8,185 bases of DNA, taken from NCBI GenBank assembly GCA_937950105.1, contig CALFEM010000373.1, forward strand, positions 1-8,185, given 5' to 3'. The notes under the pieces were generated by a model. The model did no database searches. It was not told the DNA's origin and was given only the letters and a program-made list of their open reading frames with translations. Source of the DNA: an uncultured Alphaproteobacteria bacterium. GTDB taxonomy: Bacteria; Pseudomonadota; Alphaproteobacteria; Rhizobiales; Hyphomicrobiaceae. The first letter of the stretch is position 1; each line of letters begins with the position of its first letter. Positions 1 through 5,219 of this stretch are shown piece after piece. A program made the translations under genes and the position numbers.

Positions 1-1
1 C

Positions 2-703
2 CGATCTGATCTCTACGCCGCGCGTGACATCAGCGAAGGCGACGGCGCCATCGAGCTGACCGCGCCGGTGCGGGCCGAAGACGCCGCCGTCGTGCCGATC
101 ACCATGCGCATCCCCGCCAGTGTCGCCGCGACGGCCAAGACGCTCACGCTGGTGATCGACAAGAATCCGATGCCGGTGGCCGCCACCTTCACGTTCGGTC
201 CGGCCGCGGGCAGCGGCGAGCGCATGATCGACACCCGCGTGCGCGTCGACATGTACTCGAACGTGCGCGCCGTGCTGGAGACGACGGACGGCAAGCTGCA
301 CATGGCGACCAAGTACGTGAAGGCTGCGGGCGGCTGCTCGGCGCCGGCGCTCAAGGACCAGGAGCAGGCGCTGGCCGAACTCGGCAAGATGAAGCTGCGC
401 CTGCACGAGGCGAACCAGACGCCGATGATGCAGGAAGCGCAGGTCATGATCCGCCACCCGAACTATTCGGGCATGCAGATGAACCAGCTCACCGGCCTCT
501 ACATTCCGGCGAAGTTCATCGACAGCATGGAGGTGAAGCGCGGCAGCGACACCGTGTTCACCATGACGGGCGGCATCTCGCTGTCCGAGAATCCGAACAT
601 CCGCTTCACGTACGCCGGCGGCTCCGACAACGACCTGAGCGTCGTCGCGAAAGATACCACGGGCGCTACGTTCAATATTCGCCAAAGCGCCAAAGGGTCA
701 TGA
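2..703 (+). CDS. Quinoprotein dehydrogenase-associated SoxYZ-like carrier protein, 3' part
   Basis: The reading frame is open from the left edge to a TGA at 701-703, giving 233 residues; the true start and any signal peptide lie outside the window, and the GTG at 68 is only an internal codon. The first half resembles SoxY: a beta-sandwich-like stretch ending in A-G-G-C-S-A-P, whose cysteine is encoded at 335-337. The second half, from about codon 140 (V-M-I-R-H-P), resembles SoxZ, including Y-I-P-A-K-F-I and a closing F-T-Y-A-G-G segment. In sulfur oxidation SoxY carries intermediates on a cysteine in a C-terminal GGCGG arm; here that motif sits at the junction of a fusion and the visible part has no other cysteine. 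Such fusions are known as a family found near PQQ-dependent alcohol dehydrogenases, with unknown cargo. The family call is from remembered sequence pattern and is fairly secure; the role is open. Confidence 0.85.
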   Translation, partial: RSDLYAARDISEGDGAIELTAPVRAEDAAVVPITMRIPASVAATAKTLTLVIDKNPMPVAATFTFGPAAGSGERMIDTRVRVDMYSNVRAVLETTDGKLHMATKYVKAAGGCSAPALKDQEQALAELGKMKLRLHEANQTPMMQEAQVMIRHPNYSGMQMNQLTGLYIPAKFIDSMEVKRGSDTVFTMTGGISLSENPNIRFTYAGGSDNDLSVVAKDTTGATFNIRQSAKGS

Positions 704-740
704 GCGCACAGGCTTGCAGTCGCGCGGTCAACCGAAGAAC

Positions 741-769
741 AAAAGGCGCCTCGAACGGGCGCCTTTTTT
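741..769. terminator. Bidirectional intrinsic terminator between convergent genes
   Basis: A perfect 10-bp inverted repeat (AAAAGGCGCC at 741-750 with GGCGCCTTTT at 758-767) closes a 7-nt loop. It is followed by a run of six T (764-769) on the + strand and by a four-A run (741-744) that gives a T-run on the minus strand. It lies 37 bp past the stop of the SoxYZ-like gene and 27 bp past the stop of the convergent 123-aa gene, so it can end transcripts from both sides. The rest of the 93-bp gap holds nothing else recognisable. Confidence 0.88.
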
Positions 770-796
770 CTGGGTGTTGGTCGCTCGCGGCACGGG

Positions 797-1168
797 TCAG
801 AAGCAGCGCAACTCGCCCTCGACCTGCGCGCGCTTAAGCTTCTTGATCTTCTCCTGGAAGATCGGCCCGTGCAGCATGGCCACGTTCTCGCCGCCACGCT
901 GGATCACCGACATCACCGTCTCGGCTTCCTCGTAATCGGAGTACGGCAGCAGCTCCGCGATCACGTCGATCGAGCACGAGCAGCGCTCGAGAACGTCACG
1001 CGTCTGGCCGTTCACCTGCATGCAGGCGAACACGTAATCGGCGCGCGCGATGGACGGATAATCGTTGACGGGCGCTTCGAGTTCCATCGTCGGCGCCACA
1101 GCCGCCACGAGCGCGGCGATCGCACCCCCAAAGCGGGCCAGGTTCGTCGCGGTGTCCGGGCGGCGCAT
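797..1168 (-). CDS. Uncharacterised four-cysteine protein, probably exported
   Basis: This 123-aa protein is not confidently assigned to a named family. Residues about 9-26 are hydrophobic and Ala-rich after a basic N-terminus, which suggests a signal peptide or N-terminal anchor, though no clean cleavage site stands out. The rest is polar and probably mostly helical. Its four cysteines are C49 (V-F-A-C-M), C63 and C65 (E-R-C-S-C-S-I-D) and C122 (penultimate residue, L-R-C-F), a spacing that could give two disulfides or a metal/heme-independent thiol site. The ATG overlaps the TAA of the upstream exported-protein gene (TAATG) and has a GGGGAG ribosome binding site 8 nt before it (1177-1182), so the two are probably translationally coupled. 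It is the last gene of the minus-strand block that starts with the mxaD-like gene. A role as a periplasmic helper of a quinoprotein dehydrogenase is inferred from context only. Confidence 0.8.
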   Translation of the reverse strand: MRRPDTATNLARFGGAIAALVAAVAPTMELEAPVNDYPSIARADYVFACMQVNGQTRDVLERCSCSIDVIAELLPYSDYEEAETVMSVIQRGGENVAMLHGPIFQEKIKKLKRAQVEGELRCF

Positions 1169-1863
1169 TACTTGATCTCCCCGACGCCTTTCAGCAGCGT
1201 GCGCTCCTCGAGCCGGGGGCTGCCCGGCTGCGGGCTCTCGAAAATGCCGACGGTCTCGACGAAATGGCCGGGTACGGCCTCGCTGACGACGATCTCGAAG
1301 CGGCTGCCGTCGTAGCCCTGCATCTTGAGCGCGTTGGCATCGCCGACGAACGGCGCGAACGAGACGCGATAGCCCGCAACCTCCTTGCCGTTGTAGGCGA
1401 TCTTCACGGGCGTGACCTTGGAGTTGGAGCCGAGCTGCGACTTCATCTTGTTCTTCAGGAACGGCCGGCTGCCCCCGGCCAGCATGGCGATGTTGTGCAC
1501 CGAGCGATCGAGGAACACGACGATCAACGGGTTGCCGGTCATGCCGGTGATCTGCTGCTCGGGACGCGCGCGGTCACCTGTGAAAACCTTGACCGAAGCC
1601 GTGCGCGTGCCGTCCGCTGCTTCGTCGAGAACGCCGATGCTGATCTTGTCGGTGAAGGCCTCGCCGAGCAGCTTCGGGTCGGACACCTTGCGCTCGAAAC
1701 GGTAGAGGGCCTCGCCGCCCTTGGGGATGGTCGTCAGATGCTTGGCATCGAACAGCATGGCCGTCGCCGCCGGAGTGGGTGAGGCATCGGCGGCCGGGAC
1801 GCCCGAGGCCAGTGCCGTCGCCAGCGCCGCGGCCAGAAACCCGCGCACAACCGTTCTCATCAT
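1168..1863 (-). CDS. Uncharacterised exported protein (231 aa)
   Basis: I do not recognise a named family. The start is set by an AAGGAGG at 1872-1878, 8 nt before the ATG at 1861-1863; the next codon is also ATG. The longer frame back to 1989 has no such site and would bury the signal peptide. Residues 1-27 form a typical Sec signal (M-M-R-T-V-V-R then an Ala/Leu core ending A-A-D-A-S). The mature part of about 205 residues has no cysteine, looks beta-rich and soluble, and contains the stretches I-P-K-G-G-E-A-L-Y-R-F and G-Y-D-G-S-R-F-E-I-V-V, with a charged C-terminus. It overlaps the following 123-aa gene by one base and follows the beta-propeller gene after a 242-bp gap, so it may also have its own promoter. 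Periplasmic location is well supported; involvement with methanol or alcohol oxidation is inferred from its neighbours. Confidence 0.83.
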   Translation of the reverse strand: MMRTVVRGFLAAALATALASGVPAADASPTPAATAMLFDAKHLTTIPKGGEALYRFERKVSDPKLLGEAFTDKISIGVLDEAADGTRTASVKVFTGDRARPEQQITGMTGNPLIVVFLDRSVHNIAMLAGGSRPFLKNKMKSQLGSNSKVTPVKIAYNGKEVAGYRVSFAPFVGDANALKMQGYDGSRFEIVVSEAVPGHFVETVGIFESPQPGSPRLEERTLLKGVGEIK

Positions 1864-2105
1864 CTCAACGTCCTCCTTCGTCAGCGCGGGTTTTGTCCCC
1901 GCATTCTGGTTGGTGATCTGCCCTGCCGGCCCGCCGGGCCGTTCGTTCATAGCCGCGGTTGACGGGCGGAGCCAACTGTTTCGGCCCAAATCGCTTTACG
2001 AGAAACCCTTTACGCTCAGATGCGGACGATGGAACGGCGCCGGGAGCGGGGTCGCGCCGAACAGCGAACACAACTGCGTGAACACTAACCGGGCGATTCA
2101 GGGCT
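1864..2105 (-). promoter_or_regulatory. 242-bp leader between propeller gene and 231-aa gene, possible promoter
   Basis: No gene is supported here; the frames that cross it are extensions or shadows. On the minus strand there is a possible sigma-70-like pair, TTGGCT (1970-1975) and TATGAA (1946-1951) with an 18-nt spacer, each matching four of six consensus bases. Downstream of it a small GC-rich hairpin (CGGCCC/GGGCCG, 1927-1941, 3-nt loop) lacks a T-run, so it does not look like a terminator. No terminator was found behind the propeller gene, so read-through from it is also possible. The promoter call is weak. Confidence 0.3.
1872..1878 (-). promoter_or_regulatory. Strong Shine-Dalgarno deciding the start of the 231-aa exported protein
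   Basis: On the minus strand the sequence reads AAGGAGG, 8 nt ahead of the ATG at 1861-1863. It is a near-consensus anti-16S match and argues against the upstream in-frame start at 1989. Confidence 0.8.
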
Positions 2106-3140
2106 TCACCGCCCGTCGGCAAGAAAATCGCCGAACGCGCGCGGCCCGTCGCCGACCGTGACCTTGGCATCGACCTCCAGCGTCGCCGTGTCGATGCGCT
2201 CGAGCGTGTTCTCGAACCAGCAGGCGACGTAGACCTTGGACCCGCTGGCGTCGGCGGCGATGCCTTCGGGGTGGTCGCCGACGGGAATGGCCTTGATGGT
2301 CTTGCCGCTCGCGAGATCGACGACGCTGACCGTCCCGCCGTACTGGTCGGTGACGAAGGCGCGCCCGCCGGTCAGCGCCACGGCATAGGGGCGCCGGCCG
2401 ACCTTGAAGCTGCCCACCGGTTGCATGGACGCGATGTCGACGACGCTGACGTCGTCGCTGCCGACGTTGGCGGTGTAGGCGCGGCGGCCCTCGGCATCGA
2501 TGGTGACGCCGAACGGGCGCTCGCCGACCGGCACCCGGCCGAGCACTTTCAGGCTCTCCGCGTCGATGATGGAGACCTGGTTGCTGTCGCGATCCGCCGT
2601 CAGGATGCGGCGCCCGTCGGGCGTGACGGCGACACCCGAGGGCGACTTGCCGACCTCCACGCTCGCCCGGATATGCGCGCCACCCGGGTCGAGCACGTAG
2701 AGCCGGTGCTCGTACCAGTCGGCGACCAGCACGTCGCCGCTGACCGGATTGACGGCGAGGCCCAGAGGCCCCTGCCCGACCGGCTGACGATGGCGGAGGA
2801 AGCGTGTGGCCGCGTCGATGACGACCAGCTCGCGGGCGTCGGGTGCGCTGACGTAGAGAGTCCCCCGGTCGGGCGACAGGGCGACGCCCGCGGGCTTGCC
2901 CGTCACCTTGATGTCGCCAGCAACCTTCATCGCGGCGAGATCGACGACGGAGACCGTCTCGCTGCCCTGGTTGGTGACATAAGCGAAGCCGGCGGATCGA
3001 GCCGGCGCCACCGCAACCGGCAACAGAACCGCAATCAGCACCGCGAGCAGCGGCCAACAACCCTGCCACCCGGTCGAAACAGAACGCGCGACCGGCTGGC
3101 GCGCGCCCCGCTCACAGGTTTGGTAAATGCGCCGGAGCAT
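2106..3140 (-). CDS. Exported seven-repeat YVTN-type beta-propeller protein
   Basis: The 344-aa product has a long N-terminus, a hydrophobic segment at about residues 29-45 (W-P-L-L-A-V-L-I-A-V-L-L) and a likely signal cleavage near A-R-S-A-G (about 50). After that come seven tandem repeats of about 40 residues with the YVTN pattern: Y-V-T-N, then V-S-V-V-D, then V-G-x-x-P-x-G-V-A, predicting a seven-bladed propeller that fills the whole mature protein. Blades 3 and 7 carry W-Y-E-H and W-F-E-N-T variants. Propellers of this type often occur beside PQQ-dependent dehydrogenases, but their role is unclear. The chosen ATG is 7 nt after the stop of the mxaD-like gene; an in-frame ATG at 3194 would overlap that gene by 47 bp. 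The 28-residue region before the hydrophobic core is unusually long for a Sec signal and contains two cysteines, so the start is less certain than the gene. Confidence 0.88.
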   Translation of the reverse strand: MLRRIYQTCERGARQPVARSVSTGWQGCWPLLAVLIAVLLPVAVAPARSAGFAYVTNQGSETVSVVDLAAMKVAGDIKVTGKPAGVALSPDRGTLYVSAPDARELVVIDAATRFLRHRQPVGQGPLGLAVNPVSGDVLVADWYEHRLYVLDPGGAHIRASVEVGKSPSGVAVTPDGRRILTADRDSNQVSIIDAESLKVLGRVPVGERPFGVTIDAEGRRAYTANVGSDDVSVVDIASMQPVGSFKVGRRPYAVALTGGRAFVTDQYGGTVSVVDLASGKTIKAIPVGDHPEGIAADASGSKVYVACWFENTLERIDTATLEVDAKVTVGDGPRAFGDFLADGR

Positions 3141-3147
3141 GCCCCGC

Positions 3148-3678
3148 TCAGCCGCCGGCCTCGGCCTTCGCCTTGATGGCCGCGAGGCCGGCATCGTAGA
3201 CGCCGGTGATCGCCTTCACCGCTGCCTCGTCGTTGAGCTCCGGCGGGGGATCGTTGTTCATGAAGCCGCGATAGAACGCGCCCTTCCACGTCACCGTCGA
3301 CTTGCCGCCCTCGCCGGCGACCGAAAGCGTCGAGGAGTAGTTGGCGACCGGCAAAACCTTCACGTCGACGTTGGTGATCTCGTAGCCCAGCGTCTTAGAG
3401 GCCGCGTCGTATCTGGTCAGCGCTTCCTCGATCTTGCCGCCGCCCTTGAGCGTCAGCGTACGCTTGGCGCCAGCGTCATTGCCGCCTGAACCTTCGGTCT
3501 TCTCGATGGCCGGATGCCAGCTCATGTCCTGGAAGTTGCCGATCACGGCCCAGACGGCGTCGGCGGGCGCGTTGATCTCGATGCTCTTGTTGACCTTCTG
3601 GCGGGAAGGCCCGTGCGCGGTCGCCGCCAACGGAACGACGGCAACGAGGGCGAGCGACAGGGCCAGGGTGCGGATCAT
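3148..3678 (-). CDS. mxaD: MxaD-like SRPBCC-family periplasmic protein
   Basis: The 176-aa product starts at an ATG preceded by GGAGGA (3688-3693) 9 nt upstream. Residues 1-21 are a Sec signal peptide (M-I-R-T-L-A-L-S core, ending A-A-T-A-H-G). The mature part is one START/polyketide-cyclase-like (SRPBCC) domain: I-N-A-P-A-D-A-V-W-A-V-I-G-N-F at about 35-49, S-W-H-P-A-I at 53-58, W-K-G-A-F-Y-R-G-F at 131-139 and a long C-terminal helix (about 150-172) that closes the hydrophobic cavity in this fold. MxaD of Methylobacterium is a periplasmic protein reported to help electron transfer from methanol dehydrogenase to its cytochrome. The propeller gene follows after 7 nt, so the two are in one transcript. 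It is divergent from fhcB. The SRPBCC fold and export are secure; equivalence to mxaD rather than a related exported SRPBCC protein is likely but untested. Confidence 0.85.
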   Translation of the reverse strand: MIRTLALSLALVAVVPLAATAHGPSRQKVNKSIEINAPADAVWAVIGNFQDMSWHPAIEKTEGSGGNDAGAKRTLTLKGGGKIEEALTRYDAASKTLGYEITNVDVKVLPVANYSSTLSVAGEGGKSTVTWKGAFYRGFMNNDPPPELNDEAAVKAITGVYDAGLAAIKAKAEAGG

Positions 3679-3687
3679 GGGTTCGGG

Positions 3688-3693
3688 TCCTCC
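3688..3693 (-). promoter_or_regulatory. Shine-Dalgarno fixing the mxaD-like start
   Basis: GGAGGA on the minus strand, 9 nt before the ATG at 3676-3678. Together with the signal peptide that begins there it rules out the frame extension to 3897, whose extra residues are low-complexity and cross the divergent promoter region. Confidence 0.75.
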
Positions 3694-3885
3694 AACGACG
3701 CGGGCAAGCAAGTTTCTGAGTTGGCTCGGCTTCGAGCGACGCGACCATAATGGCGGCGAGCGTGGCGCGCAAATGGCAACGCCGGACCGTGGCGCTAGAC
3801 GGCCACCGGGTGGCGCCATGCGACGACTGTTGTGCTTGACGGCTTCACGTGCTTCTTTCTCCCCCGCGAGGACGAGGAGAACGAC

Positions 3886-3890
3886 AAGGA
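3886..3890 (+). promoter_or_regulatory. Shine-Dalgarno deciding the fhcB start
   Basis: AAGGA 9 nt before the ATG at 3900-3902, within a purine-rich stretch. The in-frame GTG at 3849 has no comparable site and would add a basic, non-conserved leader, so 3900 is preferred. Confidence 0.65.
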
Positions 3891-3899
3891 ACAACAAGA

Positions 3900-5204
3900 A
3901 TGCCCGCTCCGCTCCAAGGCATCTCTCCCAATGAATCCGGCCAGAACCAGACTTTCCGCTCCGTCACGTGCCCGTTCTGTGGCCTGCACTGCGACGATCT
4001 CGTGATTCGAAACGACGCTGGCCGGCTGACCATCGCTGCCAACGGCTGCCCGCGCGCCGCGGCCGGGTTCGAGCGCGTGGTCGCCGCCGACGCGAGCCCG
4101 CAGATCGCCGGTCGCGACGCGACGCTCGCCGACGCGATCGCGCGCGCCGCTGAACTGATCGGCAAGGCGAAGCTGCCGCTCTACGGTGGCCTCGGCACCG
4201 ATGTCGAAGGCATGCGCGCCATGATGGCGCTCGCCGACCGCTCCGGCGGCGTCGTCGACCACGTGCTGTCCAACGCGCAGTATCGCAACGTCGGCGTGCT
4301 GCAGACGCGCGGCTGGATCATGTCGACGCTGACCGAGACGCGCAATCGTGCCGACCTCATCGTCGTCGTCGGCAGCGATCTCTCGATCCATCACCCGCGC
4401 TTCTACGAGCGCATCGCCTCCCCCGCCGAGGCCATGTTCGGCGAGGCCGAGGCCAAACGCACGATCGTGCTGCTCGGAAAGGGCACGCCGGCCGGCGACG
4501 TCAAGGGCGACCGCATCGGCGAGGTGCTCGATCTCGGCTGCGCTCCGTCCGACATCCCGGGCGTGCTGGCGGCCGTGCGCGCGGCGCTGCACGGTGCCCC
4601 GTCGACCGGGCCCGTCGGCGGTATCGCGGCCGACACCATCGCCCACCTCGCCGAGCGCTGCCGCAACGCGCACTACAGCGTGTTCGTGTGGGCGCCGCAG
4701 GCGTTGACCTTCGACGGCGCCGACCTCGCCGTGCACATGATCGCCGACATCGTGCGCGACTTGAACAAGACGACGCGCTCGGCGGGCCTCTCGCTCGGCG
4801 GCAACGACGGCATTGCTTCGGCAGCGTCGGTCTGCTCGTGGCAGAGCGGCTATCCGCTGCGCGTGAGCTTCGCCAGTGGTGCTCCCGAGTTCGATCCCTA
4901 TCGCTTCGAGGTGCGCCGTATGCTCGCCGAGGGCGAGGGCGACCTGCTCGTGTGGGTGGCGTCATTCGGCCCCGATCCATCACCTCCACCCGAGACGAAG
5001 CTGCCGACGATCGTGCTCGGCGCGCCGGGCATCAGGCTTGCGCGGGCGCCCGAGGTTTTCATTCCGCTCGGCACACCGGGACTCGATCACGGCGGGCGGC
5101 TCGTACGCTGCGACAACGTCGTGTCGCTGCCGTTGCGCAAGTTGCGCTCGACCGGCCTCGCCACCCTGCCCGATGTCGCCGGCGCCATCACCGCTGCCCT
5201 CTAA
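3900..5204 (+). CDS. fhcB: Formyltransferase/hydrolase complex subunit B (FwdB/FmdB homologue)
   Basis: The 434-aa protein belongs to the molybdopterin-oxidoreductase-like B subunit of formylmethanofuran dehydrogenase. In methylotrophic bacteria this subunit is part of the cytoplasmic Fhc complex that releases formate from the formyl group delivered by H4MPT. The N-terminus has C24-P-F-C27-G-L-H-C31-D-D and N-G-C50-P-R, the CxxCxxxC...C pattern of an iron-sulfur site. Later come Y-G-G-L-G-T-D-V-E-G (95-104) and L-I-V-V-V-G-S-D (153-160). Archaeal FwdB has a Cys or Sec that binds Mo/W in the segment matching T-D-V-E-G; here no Cys is present, in line with reports that the bacterial complex no longer does redox chemistry. 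It opens the operon, with fhcA starting 15 bp after its stop. Family assignment is strong; the loss of the metal ligand is a by-eye alignment. Confidence 0.95.
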   Translation: MPAPLQGISPNESGQNQTFRSVTCPFCGLHCDDLVIRNDAGRLTIAANGCPRAAAGFERVVAADASPQIAGRDATLADAIARAAELIGKAKLPLYGGLGTDVEGMRAMMALADRSGGVVDHVLSNAQYRNVGVLQTRGWIMSTLTETRNRADLIVVVGSDLSIHHPRFYERIASPAEAMFGEAEAKRTIVLLGKGTPAGDVKGDRIGEVLDLGCAPSDIPGVLAAVRAALHGAPSTGPVGGIAADTIAHLAERCRNAHYSVFVWAPQALTFDGADLAVHMIADIVRDLNKTTRSAGLSLGGNDGIASAASVCSWQSGYPLRVSFASGAPEFDPYRFEVRRMLAEGEGDLLVWVASFGPDPSPPPETKLPTIVLGAPGIRLARAPEVFIPLGTPGLDHGGRLVRCDNVVSLPLRKLRSTGLATLPDVAGAITAAL

Positions 5205-5219
5205 ACCGGAACAGACCCG

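Larger units (their letters stand above)
3679..3899. promoter_or_regulatory. Divergent intergenic region, mxaD-like / fhcB
   Basis: These 221 bp hold no gene and must contain the start signals for both divergent units unless transcription comes from further away. The heptamer GTGGCGC occurs three times in the same orientation (3762-3768, 3789-3795, 3810-3816), and the last copy overlaps the inverted repeat GCCAC-CGG-GTGGC (3802-3814). A TTGACG at 3836-3841 could be a -35 box for fhcB, but no good -10 follows at the right distance. A slightly A/T-rich patch (CCATAATGG, 3755-3763) lies on the mxaD-like side. Promoter positions are therefore not assigned; the region as a whole is a likely control region by layout. 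Confidence 0.5.

Noticed and set aside
1927..1941. Hairpin CGGCCC-GCC-GGGCCG as a terminator or riboswitch
   Set aside because: The stem is only 6 bp, there is no T-run, and no conserved riboswitch core could be recognised around it.
1864..1989. N-terminal extension of the 231-aa protein to the ATG at 1989
   Set aside because: It would place 42 polar residues ahead of a clean signal peptide and ignore the AAGGAGG located correctly for the ATG at 1863.
1865..2170. 101-codon minus-strand frame spanning the propeller end and the leader
   Set aside because: It overlaps the end of the propeller gene in another frame, is Arg/Ala-rich, and has no ribosome binding site or motif.
2271..3176. 301-codon + strand frame opposite the propeller gene
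   Set aside because: Its periodic composition mirrors the seven repeats on the other strand; the minus-strand frame gives clear YVTN repeats and a signal peptide, so this is a shadow.
3836..3841. TTGACG as the fhcB -35 box
   Set aside because: No acceptable -10 hexamer lies 16-18 nt downstream (the region reads CTCCCC), so a promoter was not assigned.
3795..4736. 313-codon minus-strand frame opposite fhcB
   Set aside because: Antisense to the conserved CxxCxxxC region of fhcB and crossing the divergent promoter region; no motif and no credible start.
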